Positions 28,001-33,500 are shown, counted from the first letter of the stretch. The stretch: 33,957 nucleotides of DNA from Prevotella sp. UBA3288 (GCA_002361655.1 DETM01000056.1:19588-53544), one strand, 5' to 3'. The notes: generated by a model from the letters alone, not told the origin. Numbers and translations: made by a program.

Positions 28001-29518
28001 CTGCTGGGCAGAAGCACGCACCACCATATATTTCACCGTCACGCTGCCCTGCTTCAGCATGTCCTCCGTCAGTACGCTGACAAGCGTCGAGTCCTTATAG
28101 GTGTAGTTGGCCTCTGTATCATCCAAGGGCACCGATCCGATGGGCTGCAGGTCCTCGTCGCGGCCCGTCAGCGAGCGCATCACCATAAACTGGTCGCCCT
28201 CTATCACATCCTTGTAGCCGGGGGCGTTGACATTCCATTTCAACTCCACGGCACCGGCATCGGTGAGCACCTTGTTGGTGGCGAAGCGCAACACGCCGGC
28301 CTTGAGGTTGAGGGGACGGTGCATCGTGGCGTCGTTCTTGTTGTCGAGGGTCACGTTGAGTTGTCCCACCTTCAGTTTCACCGTCAGCCGCATGTCCTTA
28401 TGCTGCTCGGTGGCAGGCAGGTTGATGAAGCCGGCGTAGGTATTCTTTGGATACGTAATTCGGTCGATGGCCTTAGTGGCACCGCTCTCGTTGGTATAGG
28501 TACCTTCTATCCACAGCAGCGGCTGGTTGCACGAGAAGGTCAGTTTCACCTTGCCCTCCTCGCCCTTGTTCATGCCGGGCGTGATGTCGTAGGTCTCGAA
28601 GGTCACGTCGTCGCTCGCCGGCCACGACTGCAGTACGGGCACTGCCTTGCCGTCGGTCATTTGCCACGAACCTTTTTTCTCGCCGTTCATCAGGTTCATC
28701 ACCTCCGTCTGGTCGGTCTTGTCGTGGTGATTGGTGTTGGTCCAACCATAGCGGGTCACGCACAGCGTACTCGAAGCATTGCTGCCCCAACTATTCCCAC
28801 TCTCTGTGTCTAAGCAAAAAAAGCGCCAGTAGGGCAACGGTGAACCATAAGTGACGTAGTCATAGACGCGGTGGAAAAACCAGTGGCCGCCGGCATTGCT
28901 CCATCCGATGATGGAGCCGCAATGGGTATTGTCGCCACTGCTGCTGGTGGACAGTGTACCATCGCAACGCGTGTCGCTGATATAGACTTCGGCTTTGTCG
29001 GCATGACCGACGACACCGCCCACAAACCTATCATTCGACACGACAGTGGTCGACACCCACACCCGCTCGAAGTGCACCTCCGAAGTGCCTTCGGTCAGTC
29101 CGACCAGACCGGCCGGATGCATACCGCCCTTGACGCTGCCGGTGACATGCAGATTGCGGAAGGTGGCATCACCCACTTTCACAAACGGTGCTATGAAGCG
29201 CTGTGAACCACCGGTAATGTCGACGTTCAGCGTGTGACCATTACCGTCGAAGGTACCCACGTAGGGGATGTCCTGCCGGTAGCCCACACTGTACACCGTC
29301 GAGAAGTCGGCATCCATGATGGCGTTCACCTCTCTCTTGCCGTTGGCATCGACCACTTTCTGTAGAAAGATGTCCCAGTCAGCGCTGGAGCGCAGCACGA
29401 AGAAACTCTTGTCGCCGACGAAGGCCGTCTCCAGGTCGTCAGCGGCCCAAACGCCCTGCGGCAACAGCATCGCCATGAGCGTCACGAGCGTCCATTGTAT
29501 GATTCTGCTTGTCTTCAT
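19094..29518 (-). CDS. Giant 3474-residue secreted modular protein (beta-helix, Fn3, LamG, C-terminal tail)
   Basis: I start this at the ATG at 29518, which gives a signal peptide (MKTSRIIQWTLVTLMAML..VWA). The longer open frame to 29644 would run through the likely promoter. Order of parts, approximate residues: GLUG-like beta-helix regions at 30-300 and 620-840 (GTFDGNGHTLNV; GVFDGGGHTLTV); an Fn3-like domain at 886-975; carboxypeptidase-regulatory-like beta-domains from 980 (VEGYVRFADGTGIAGVRV); a Gly/Ala-rich hydrophobic stretch near 1563-1595; two LamG-like domains near 2410-2500 and 2600-2760 (DGKWHHFAVTVDRS); then V-x-F-x-G modules near 3035 and 3350, flanking two W-N-x-I repeats (GWNWISLNL, GWNNIGYTP). 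It ends in WYTLEGVKLSG and GVFIHNGKKEVVK, a sorting-like tail. It is probably a surface adhesin or scaffold. The function is not known and I saw no catalytic motif. Confidence 0.9.
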   Translation of the reverse strand: MKTSRIIQWTLVTLMAMLLPQGVWAADDLETAFVGDKSFFVLRSSADWDIFLQKVVDANGKREVNAIMDADFSTVYSVGYRQDIPYVGTFDGNGHTLNVDITGGSQRFIAPFVKVGDATFRNLHVTGSVKGGMHPAGLVGLTEGTSEVHFERVWVSTTVVSNDRFVGGVVGHADKAEVYISDTRCDGTLSTSSSGDNTHCGSIIGWSNAGGHWFFHRVYDYVTYGSPLPYWRFFCLDTESGNSWGSNASSTLCVTRYGWTNTNHHDKTDQTEVMNLMNGEKKGSWQMTDGKAVPVLQSWPASDDVTFETYDITPGMNKGEEGKVKLTFSCNQPLLWIEGTYTNESGATKAIDRITYPKNTYAGFINLPATEQHKDMRLTVKLKVGQLNVTLDNKNDATMHRPLNLKAGVLRFATNKVLTDAGAVELKWNVNAPGYKDVIEGDQFMVMRSLTGRDEDLQPIGSVPLDDTEANYTYKDSTLVSVLTEDMLKQGSVTVKYMVVRASAQQMWGVSNNAASAAVNVTIGHPHLLRIADYHTAWADSTARTVRVKWLYGGEMGAVWDNRARMTIFVKSTSRQGIAVDSTTYVLTADEIAACEKVIQLSRSCVDYSINVTEEQAASPIPPSEPYMEIRTVEDWNAFRSKVKAAKGETPVNAVLKSDLTITQGVTTTYRGVFDGGGHTLTVNLTGEDNVALFKNVYACTIMNLHLAGNIEATSSIGYAGGLIDHQISNSGSVLISNCRVSATIKGHRVGGFIRAVDDRAQNRIENCLFDGKLIGVGYSSLAAYVAYISWTSGTTLHHCLDNGTYEGTISSKGIVCDISNGFTPPGSTNVWSYNGLADDATKKSVDDLVAILGAQWKKDADGRVVPKMPEPPLGSATDRPTFYYESLGKIEKESLKAETQQSSVVLSWLKTEDTVDYFEVMRRNTTTNGTWEPIATVTDLEYVDKTVSPVFDYEYQVQSVNDCEGRHVTQSKVVPGSCVKTGKVEGYVRFADGTGIAGVRVTASQRGTGADPNKDKSVTTDESGFYSIEQLPYWGNQQGVYQLTVNGIAGDALSDDCKYGLPVTFDALSNHETGCNFTVVKGVRFSGEVQYSGTSIPVKGARFLVDGREVRTVAGPVESDFQGQFSFRMLAGQHTVQAVMEGHEFEDDGLYMENNKTLVNFQTDVASVVFYDSKRVRLIGRIVGGRTQGDLPLCNGLSTNNLGDSLKMVLTLEGDNASRLVWDVTDRSKKTREEYFKHKNAKDTKYEHQTRVFTTLNRMVVYPDEHTGEYEVLLPPVKWKVQQITAEGYATLFQDGQMGDVLDLTDSLTEHRDTVKGTWKTVGYGLAVTDPVETYHAKYNRIYRSPVLLEYRQQGFDKFDYFGDKTFAYQPLDGPKIQIPIAYGVTTKDEKSGRDITTTHYTFGYPVFSTDRGYGLTLSAVERYYYNNEKQTERVDVVKLDGGFVTIHNGLVSGTQRDTLSLNSEGEGNYVLRANRTPYLLSGTDALGTVTFTLERDGTTFEGEPLRAYVFSKKLATGARDVFSINTPVLVDILRDPPGGASTAKLTKGSTLKLAYQIDMAWSAGVSIGIAAGGGMDSYSGVVAAPMGAGATFGMNISTTTALNTSFDVIFSGSGQRAFSYTMTANEDISTDASGMMVGADADLYIGMETNKFVRPATAIQAISDSAFQASAGALKAGRMVEIASGRDQDKKIYHLVRSEVLSFGENVNSTFIHSQKYIIDQLMPSLAKECESLMYTGTLEDAQRLANATEQRVYLSLIKDTKSDRFAVMNTDEKGNYVYHTTNANHKAANEAQMNYVIVLPSGDNGDIETDRVKDISTTIAAWANMIARNEEEKLGARDLVKNFEMDGGSSITYSEDFASEYSNASTYNWLGTSFTHSFFDEPNNGGDTEATKFTTMVSVIGPTVAKMLGSVLKKSAGKTEAQLQPAGQNGVEDPLQRVELKFVGMKWKFSLNPVLAYKTTPKLTESEKYNRKESFTIKMDKKSHLSFDLYRVSMADSRGDTEVDSRTDVFVEENFLNSKEYVEYFIKKGVGSRDVSKSFQQPRSFVYRTRAGATCRPWEGERKTTFYRPGTLLDERTKKIENPQIRMDKQSISGVPFGEPARFKIYLTNESEQPEAVYNFFDIYQVDKSNPHGARMLIDGMPLTGNMRSIEVKPGQVTEKTLEVYASDQFDYEGLTIGIISQNDLKTYQTVSFDVHYLHTAGPVTISTPGDKWIMNTDAPFDSKRGWYMPVVISGFDKNQHNFDHIELQYKENTRGDDYWTNLCGYYADSTLYRAASGTKEMIHENDNIIAHFFGEGTVMEKAYDLRARLFCRNGNAFITSDSKVLTGVKDTRRPQLFGMPDPKEGIIGAGDNIVFNFSEAIEHNYLQKSTNFEVVGETNETALSEEPSLQFTGVGYAETDARRNFADKNMTIDLMVNPDVTGKDMPLFSHGSDGSTLQLWLTKDLKLRAVVDSISFESSVPIKTGALQQVALILDNDNRQALLWNDSVVGAQTRVTYSGYGPLIFGGTNEVNTGERQRYSGRMLEARLWNRAMTTALLNTYGKRLLTGYEMGLAGYWPMNDGTGNYAVDKAQGANAELKGATWALPRGMALRLDWEEEKEVKGLHIADKLMSCSDERDYSLMFWFMTDEHGQGALVSNGSGRTTDDDAHNKFFVGFEHNELIYRTNGRTLSLGKGLADGKWHHFAVTVDRSHMVANFYVDHVLTQSISTDTLGGMTGRDFYLGNMVWHETGPNVQTLHSENALTGYIDELCFFSQALPPTLMKRYSTKSPTGREKGLLVYMGFSRQERQKNNNLELRPYALNQVVKLDMDGKPKEEHDSVFVEPVDYVLKHIDQEIGAPVQANMELRNLNFSFVGRDNQLLVNIDEQDSRINKRNLFVTVSDIPDVNGNYMASPATVEFFVDRNPLRWERKNKTVTFYPFRSNSDDLFTVDIANTSGAAHTYTIANMPRWLTVDLPTDVIAAQTIVTLQFTVSADLNVGTYDEIIYLVDENGLAEPLALTIRKNGSAPTWEVDEGLKHFSMNLVGQVKINNSIVIDPDDKVAAFDPTGRCMGVACIDYNSTSGQSRLFMTLFNDAANTGDIALTFKLWHHQTGQVMLLQPDRAVTFKASTIIGTAADPVVLTAGSLYYQELELQPGWNWISLNLDNDAYRDVIKMLNPYQWQNGDIVTDDTEDFTLVYNSTLGTWVANNSQKAGYTVSPKRSYRIYVKNWVIVEIAGYPLKGESQRTLTVGHGWNNIGYTPMMNLPVATALADYTGIAQHGDVVKSREEFAMYTKPAVGGGYWSGSLKYMKPGEGYMLYRNAADTVSFHYPYYEPGNAFFENSVANRAQRADYSSNMAVVAAAKGIALQEGDRLVAFCNGEKRGEAVMTSLTAENGGNDETLFFLTIAGDRKAPLTFAIERDGSLIAATSEVMVYENNAVSGSPLEPTAIHFVKMDVSSDSWYTLEGVKLSGKPSRKGVFIHNGKKEVVK

Positions 29519-29601
29519 TGTAAAAGGATATTTATTCGTTTTGTTACTCTGCTCCCTTTCAAGTGAAGGGGCAGGTGTGGAGTCTACCTCCCTTTCGGGG
29601 A

Positions 29602-29609
29602 CAAAGATA
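29602..29609 (-). promoter_or_regulatory. -7 element for the giant-protein gene
   Basis: TATCTTTG on the minus strand matches the Bacteroidota -7 consensus exactly and gives a leader of about 77 nt to the ATG at 29518. A TTTG lies only 12 nt upstream rather than 20, so the -33 element is missing or atypical. The rest of the 29519-29870 gap holds direct repeats and a terminator listed separately. Confidence 0.55.
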
Positions 29610-29647
29610 CAAAAAAAAATCCAAAGTTCGTTATTTTTCCTCAATAT

Positions 29648-29677
29648 TTCATATCTTCAGCCGCACCCAGTAGATGG
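29648..29677. repeat. 30-bp direct repeat, left copy (duplicate of the helicase gene 3' end)
   Basis: All 30 bases are identical to 30601-30630, the end of the VirE-type gene (residues IYWVRLKI and stop). It begins TTCATATCTTCAG and ends CAGTAGATGG. No further helicase sequence follows it, so it is an isolated duplicate. Confidence 0.85.
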
Positions 29678-29724
29678 AAGAAATGAACATCCCTATAATA
29701 TATAATAAGGTATAAGGCGGAAAA

Positions 29725-29800
29725 CATCACTTTATATAAAAAAAATGCTAAATTTTATGTGAGTTTAGGAAAAAGGAGGTCGTTAAAGGAGAAATCGCAG
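29725..29800. repeat. Inner imperfect direct repeat, left copy
   Basis: It starts CATCACTTTATATAAAA and resembles 30511-30588 in the same orientation, including ATTTTATGTGA-TTTAG and a later GAAATCG. Similarity is strongest in the first 48 bp. Confidence 0.65.
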
Positions 29801-29810
29801 TGGTATAACG

Positions 29811-29843
29811 AAAAAAAGTCACCTCGCCAAGGGGCGGGTGACT
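29811..29843 (-). terminator. Terminator of the MNT/HEPN pair
   Basis: Read on the minus strand, AGTCACC (29843-29837) pairs with GGTGACT (29823-29817). The stem extends by four G/C pairs past a one-base bulge, and a run of seven T follows (29817-29811). It lies 27 bp after the HEPN stop. Confidence 0.8.
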
Positions 29844-29870
29844 CTTCGTGATATGGCTTTAATTCGACTA

Positions 29871-30149
29871 CTATTTGTTTTCTTCTAAAAGTTCCTTTAT
29901 CCTACGAATGAATGCCTCGGCCAACGGGGTGTATTCATCGGTCATTTCCTTGTCACAATAAACAAAATCGTCGTAGTCACCGCTATGACGAATCTCAAAC
30001 AGGCGGCTGAAGGTCTTGCCATATTCCTTCTCTAACACGCCTTTGGATACGAAATGCAGGCCGAGCATCGTCTTTACCCCTGCATGAGTAGAAGTAGGGA
30101 TACCGTTTTTCACAAGCAGCGCCAGCGCAGTGTCAAGCGTCTCACTCAT
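29871..30149 (-). CDS. HEPN-domain protein, N-terminally shortened (toxin-like partner of MNT)
   Basis: The 92-residue product contains the C-terminal two thirds of an HEPN domain: ALALLVKNGIPTSTHAGVK, GLHFVSKGVLEKEYGKTFSRLF and RHSGDYDDFV, typical of the MNT-associated HEPN family. Usual members are about 120-135 residues and begin with a helix ending in a Y-Y-A motif; that part is absent here. The peptide goes from MSETLD straight into the second helix. Its ATG overlaps the MNT stop (ATGA at 30146-30149), so the shortening looks like an internal deletion rather than a wrong start. Full-length relatives act as RNases or as partners modified by the MNT enzyme. This copy may be inactive or an unusual compact form. 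Confidence 0.8.
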   Translation of the reverse strand: MSETLDTALALLVKNGIPTSTHAGVKTMLGLHFVSKGVLEKEYGKTFSRLFEIRHSGDYDDFVYCDKEMTDEYTPLAEAFIRRIKELLEENK

Positions 30150-30466
30150 ATCCTAATCCCTTCATTCATTACGTTCACGTAAAACGGAGTCTTGAATGGT
30201 CGGTTCTCCCATTGTTTGCGTAGCATAATCATCGGACTGATCAGGACACCCGTTGCAAGTTCTATTTCATAGAGTTCGCCAGACAGTTTGTCCTCATGTT
30301 TCAGGTCGCGTTTGTCGCCGTCAAGCAGGATCAGCACATCTATATCACTATCGCTGCGGGCATCGCCACGAGCCTCCGACCCGTAGAGTATGGCCGTTGC
30401 GGTAGGGGCAACTTTGCGTATTGCCTTGCTTATCTGGTTCACAACTTCCGTTCGTCTCATATTCAT
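30146..30466 (-). CDS. MNT-type minimal nucleotidyltransferase (antitoxin-like)
   Basis: The 106-residue product carries the DNA polymerase beta-like nucleotidyltransferase motif YGSEARGDARSDSDIDVLIL (Gly-Ser followed by Asp-x-Asp), the core of minimal nucleotidyltransferases. A further conserved acidic position is likely at YEIELATG. It appears full length. By family knowledge, MNT proteins paired with HEPN proteins can neutralise them by transferring AMP to a tyrosine. The gene overlaps the HEPN gene by 4 nt, and a terminator lies beyond that. A second ATG lies two codons after the first. The pair is enclosed by direct repeats, consistent with acquisition as a cassette. Confidence 0.9.
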   Translation of the reverse strand: MNMRRTEVVNQISKAIRKVAPTATAILYGSEARGDARSDSDIDVLILLDGDKRDLKHEDKLSGELYEIELATGVLISPMIMLRKQWENRPFKTPFYVNVMNEGIRI

Positions 30467-30482
30467 AGCCTTAAACCGATTG

Positions 30483-30490
30483 CAAAAATA
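30483..30490 (-). promoter_or_regulatory. Possible -7 element for the MNT/HEPN pair
   Basis: TATTTTTG on the minus strand fits TAnnTTTG and would start transcription about 10 nt before the MNT ATG. I see no matching -33 element, so this is tentative. Confidence 0.35.
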
Positions 30491-30510
30491 GTGAAAAATC
30501 TCCGCATTGC

Positions 30511-30588
30511 CATCACTTTATATAAAAAAGTGCTGAATTTTATGTGATTTTAGCAGAAAAATGCCCCGACTAGAAAGAAATCGTAGAT
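30511..30588. repeat. Inner imperfect direct repeat, right copy
   Basis: It starts CATCACTTTATATAAAA like 29725-29800, and lies between the MNT gene start and the 30-bp repeat at the helicase 3' end. Confidence 0.65.
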
Positions 30589-30600
30589 TTTTGATCAAAC

Positions 30601-30630
30601 TTCATATCTTCAGCCGCACCCAGTAGATGG
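30601..30630. repeat. 30-bp direct repeat, right copy (end of the helicase gene)
   Basis: It is identical to 29648-29677. It covers the stop codon and last eight codons of the VirE-type gene, so one copy is functional coding sequence. That is a common arrangement for an integration site at a gene 3' end. Confidence 0.85.
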
Positions 30631-32860
30631 TGCCGGTGGCGACATGCTTGCTCTGGAAGCGGTACTCCGGACGGCTGAGATAGGTGCCTATCTTCTGGAA
30701 GGTGCCGGGGTCTTCCTTGTAGCCCGTGAAGTGCGACTTGAGCAGGGCCGACAGTTGGGGAATGGTCATCCAGCGGCCGTCAGCCTCGCTCTCGCCGCCG
30801 TCCTGCTGACGACCTTCCGGAGCGGGGATGCGGGGCCGCTGGATGATGGCCATCAGCATCTCGCCCAGACCATTCATCCGCTGGTACTGCAGGTTGTGCT
30901 CCATCAGGTTGCGCTCCTCGTCCTTCGTCAGCCAGTAGCGTTCGCCCTGACGGATCTCCTCCATCAACTGTGCATAGAGTTGGTCGTGCTGTACGGGGGT
31001 GTCGAAGTCGATGTCGCCGGCCACGAGCACACAGACGAAACGGCGCGAGCCGCTGGGGTCGCTGAGCGGCATCTGGTCGTTGGTGGTGCCGATGAACGAG
31101 GCATAGCGGCGGTTAGAGGTATAGGCCTTGCCGTAGGGCGGACGGTATTTCAGGTCGGCCGTCGAGACGAGATATTTCAGCACGATCTGCTGGCGTTGGG
31201 TGATCTTGTCGAACTCGTCGAGGTTGATCAGCGCAAACGATGTCAGCCCGAGGTTCAGGTCCTGCTCGTTCTTGAAGTTGATGCGGTCGTTGTAGTAGTC
31301 GAGCAGGTCGCGGGGCAGCAGTATGCGGCAGAAACTGGACTTGCCGCAGCCCTGCCGTCCTATTAATAATGGTACGAGGGCGTTGCCCGTCAGTTGCCCT
31401 TTGCCCAGCCACATGGCCACCATCGAGCGCATCCAGATGTGGAAGAGGTGGGGCCAGGCCGTCCATGCCGTAGGCACCCGCCGTGCCAGCGGCTCCACTC
31501 GGTCGCGGCCGTCCCAGCGTGGCAGGTGCTCCAGATAGTCGTTCATCGGGTCGTAGCGCTCGATATCGTCCGAGTTGACGTAGCGCCGTATGTCTTTGTC
31601 CCAGCAGCGTATGCCCTGCTCCATCGCTCTCATCGTGATACTGTTGCGGGCCTCTTCGGTCAGGTCCTGGAAGGAGAAGCCGATGCCCGTCCGCATCCGG
31701 TATTCAGCCACGCCGCGCATCACGTTCTTACGCAGTTCGTAGTTGGCACTGAGAAACACGTTGATCTTCATTGTCAGCAGCGTCTCCGGCGGTACGGCCC
31801 CCTCAAGGCGGATGCCCTTGCGGTCTGTGTATTTCTGCACCAGGTCTTCACGGTAGGTGTTCTCAAACACCTTCTTCACCAGGTCGGCATCGTTCCAGAA
31901 GAGCGAGTGCATCAGAGCCTGACGCATGGCCGGAGCCATCGGGATGCCCGTCTTCAGACAGCATTGCGCCAGTTTCACCAGCATGGCATGGCGGCGTTCC
32001 TCCTTGTCGGCGATGCCCTCCGTCTCGTCGAAGGCTTTGGTGAGATTGAACTCGAAGGCGACATGTATGCTCCGGTAGCGGTCGTAGCCCAATTCGCCAT
32101 CCGTCTGCTCGATGGTCGAAGGCTGGCGGCTCAGGGTCTGCGTGGGTTTTTCGGCCTTGGCATAGACGGGGGTGGCCGACGGGTTGAAGACCATCCCGGG
32201 GTCGTAACTCATATAGCAGATGCGCTGCGGCGTAGGCTCCAGTTTCTCTACCGTCACGCCCAACTGCCCGTTGTAGATCAGCCGGGCCCGCTCGTAGAGG
32301 TTCTCATGAAACAGGGGTATCTGGTCAGCGGTCAGCGACAGGCGGTCGCCGGCGAGCGCCTCGTCACCGCCCAACCGGTTTTGGCCTTTGAGCACCTCGT
32401 CCCCGTCTGATGGTCGCCGGCCGCCAGGCGTCAGCAACTCGCCGCGACAGACAATCTTCACCGACTGGCCGTCGGCACCGATGAAGGCCATCAGCGTCTG
32501 CGGCATCTCGGCAGCCCCGCGGCGCACGGCGTCGGCCTCGTCCTGTCCCGTCAGATTGTTCACCTCCAGCAGCACGAGCCCCGTATAGGCCAGCGTCACC
32601 CGTTCGCCCCGCCGGTGCTCCTGCTCCAGGGCAAAACAGATGCGCGGCAGGTCTTTCACCATATTGTCATAGCCTTCGACAGAGCCGTCGCGCCCCTTCC
32701 GCCCGAAGGTCACCAGCGGAAAGACTTCCCTGAACGCGCTGACCGCCTGGCGGTATTCGCCGGTGCGGATCATTTGTGCCACTACTTCCTGCCCCAGTGT
32801 TCGCAGGGTCTCCTTGCCTCTATAGGCTTTGATTATCGTTATCTTCGGTTCCATGTTCAT
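30602..32860 (-). CDS. VirE-type primase/helicase (BT4734-like N-terminal plus VirE P-loop domain)
   Basis: The 752-residue product has an N-terminal region (about 1-210) resembling the BT4734-like/primase-associated domain of Bacteroidales VirE proteins (FPLVTFGRKGRDG, TLMAFIGADGQSVKIV). A linker and middle region with LPRWDGRDRVEPLA (446-459) lead into the P-loop part. That part has Walker A GRQGCGKS (501-508), Walker B LINLDEFD (544-551), a sensor-like FIGTTND (589-595) and SGSRRFVCV after it. This arrangement belongs to virulence-associated E/primase-helicases found on phages, plasmids and genomic islands. It may unwind or prime DNA in the cytoplasm. A good promoter lies upstream, and a large palindromic structure lies beyond that. 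The last codons form a 30-bp sequence duplicated at 29648. An alternative ATG lies two codons in. Confidence 0.9.
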   Translation of the reverse strand: MNMEPKITIIKAYRGKETLRTLGQEVVAQMIRTGEYRQAVSAFREVFPLVTFGRKGRDGSVEGYDNMVKDLPRICFALEQEHRRGERVTLAYTGLVLLEVNNLTGQDEADAVRRGAAEMPQTLMAFIGADGQSVKIVCRGELLTPGGRRPSDGDEVLKGQNRLGGDEALAGDRLSLTADQIPLFHENLYERARLIYNGQLGVTVEKLEPTPQRICYMSYDPGMVFNPSATPVYAKAEKPTQTLSRQPSTIEQTDGELGYDRYRSIHVAFEFNLTKAFDETEGIADKEERRHAMLVKLAQCCLKTGIPMAPAMRQALMHSLFWNDADLVKKVFENTYREDLVQKYTDRKGIRLEGAVPPETLLTMKINVFLSANYELRKNVMRGVAEYRMRTGIGFSFQDLTEEARNSITMRAMEQGIRCWDKDIRRYVNSDDIERYDPMNDYLEHLPRWDGRDRVEPLARRVPTAWTAWPHLFHIWMRSMVAMWLGKGQLTGNALVPLLIGRQGCGKSSFCRILLPRDLLDYYNDRINFKNEQDLNLGLTSFALINLDEFDKITQRQQIVLKYLVSTADLKYRPPYGKAYTSNRRYASFIGTTNDQMPLSDPSGSRRFVCVLVAGDIDFDTPVQHDQLYAQLMEEIRQGERYWLTKDEERNLMEHNLQYQRMNGLGEMLMAIIQRPRIPAPEGRQQDGGESEADGRWMTIPQLSALLKSHFTGYKEDPGTFQKIGTYLSRPEYRFQSKHVATGTIYWVRLKI

Positions 32861-32885
32861 TATATTGCAATCTGCTTGACGGTTA

Positions 32886-32917
32886 CAAAGGTAATAAATA
32901 TCTTTATGCTATCCAAA
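32886..32917 (-). promoter_or_regulatory. Promoter of the VirE-type gene
   Basis: On the minus strand TTTG (32917-32914) and TACCTTTG (32893-32886) are separated by exactly 20 nt, matching the Bacteroidota consensus. Transcription would start near 32879, about 20 nt before the ATG at 32860. The left arm of the palindrome begins 35 bp upstream of the -33 element. Confidence 0.8.
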
Positions 32918-32951
32918 TTTTCATTGAGAAATTTTTATAAAAATCGGCTCA

Positions 32952-33363
32952 AGCCGTCATTTTTATCAAAAAAGCCAGTGTTTATCGGACAATCAGATAT
33001 GAAGGCTTACCTTTTAAGCCGTCACAGAGCCATCATCTTTTGCCCGTTTTCTGTCATTTCTACTCACAAAAGCGGGTCGGAAAGAATGTTGTATTTTTCC
33101 GAAGAAAGCATAGTTTCTATTTGTTTCCATAATAGAAACTTTTAGTTTCCATAGGAGAAACAAAAAGTTTCTACAAAAGAAACAAATTGAAACTCCCATT
33201 GATGTGATTATTTACTACTTGGTTTTCAGGAAGATAACCCATACATAAGGAAATATCCAACATAATTATACCAACAAAATGACGGCTATATGACGGCTAT
33301 AAACATAAGCCGTCATATCTGAAAGTACTAGAAATAAAGGTATTTTTGATAAAAATGACGGCT
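32952..33363. repeat. 412-bp imperfect palindrome with eight AGCCGTCA-type octamers
   Basis: The outer 21 bp (32952-32972 and 33343-33363) are perfect inverted copies. Without any gap, the arms stay related for 84 bp, about 66 matches by eye. Octamer AGCCGTCA or its complement lies at 32952, 33017, 33280, 33291, 33308 and 33356, with one-mismatch copies at 33000 and 33028. Each pairs with its partner about the same centre, between 33157 and 33158. A 10-bp pair (32993-33002, 33313-33322) shares that centre. At 33289-33317 the right arm can also fold locally into a 10-bp hairpin. This occupies most of the gene-free 32861-33500 gap; 33364-33500 shows nothing I recognise. Confidence 0.85.
33113..33193. 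promoter_or_regulatory. Array of eight GTTTC/GAAAC half-sites with 22-bp period
   Basis: Half-sites start at 33113, 33123, 33135, 33145, 33157, 33167, 33179 and 33189, spaced 10, 12, 10, 12, 10, 12 and 10 bp. The inner six make three palindromes GTTTC-N7-GAAAC, one every 22 bp, flanked by one outward half-site on each side. The array sits in the middle of the 412-bp palindrome. It looks like cooperative binding sites for a dimeric protein or like replication iterons. Confidence 0.8.
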
Positions 33364-33500
33364 GAAGGCATTTTTTCAAAAAAAATCTCAAGGATAATTA
33401 ATAGAACACGCAAATCGCTCCACCCTGACCAAAAACATAAAATAGGCATCACGCCATTCCTGCGAAGCCGACAACAACAAGCCACATCGATGCCGACATC

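Noticed and set aside
19580..29206. Several long plus-strand frames opposite the giant-protein gene (for example 19580-21247, 22418-23659, 27401-28813)
   Set aside because: All are in the same relation to the giant gene's codons, are Val/His/Gly-rich, and lack starts, promoters or motifs.
29519..29644. 42-codon N-terminal extension of the giant protein
   Set aside because: It lacks signal-peptide logic and would cover the TATCTTTG promoter element; the ATG at 29518 starts a standard signal peptide.
32952..33363. CRISPR array for the repeated octamers and 5-mers
   Set aside because: Repeats are 5-8 bp, in both orientations, without uniform 20-40 bp spacers, and no cas gene is present.
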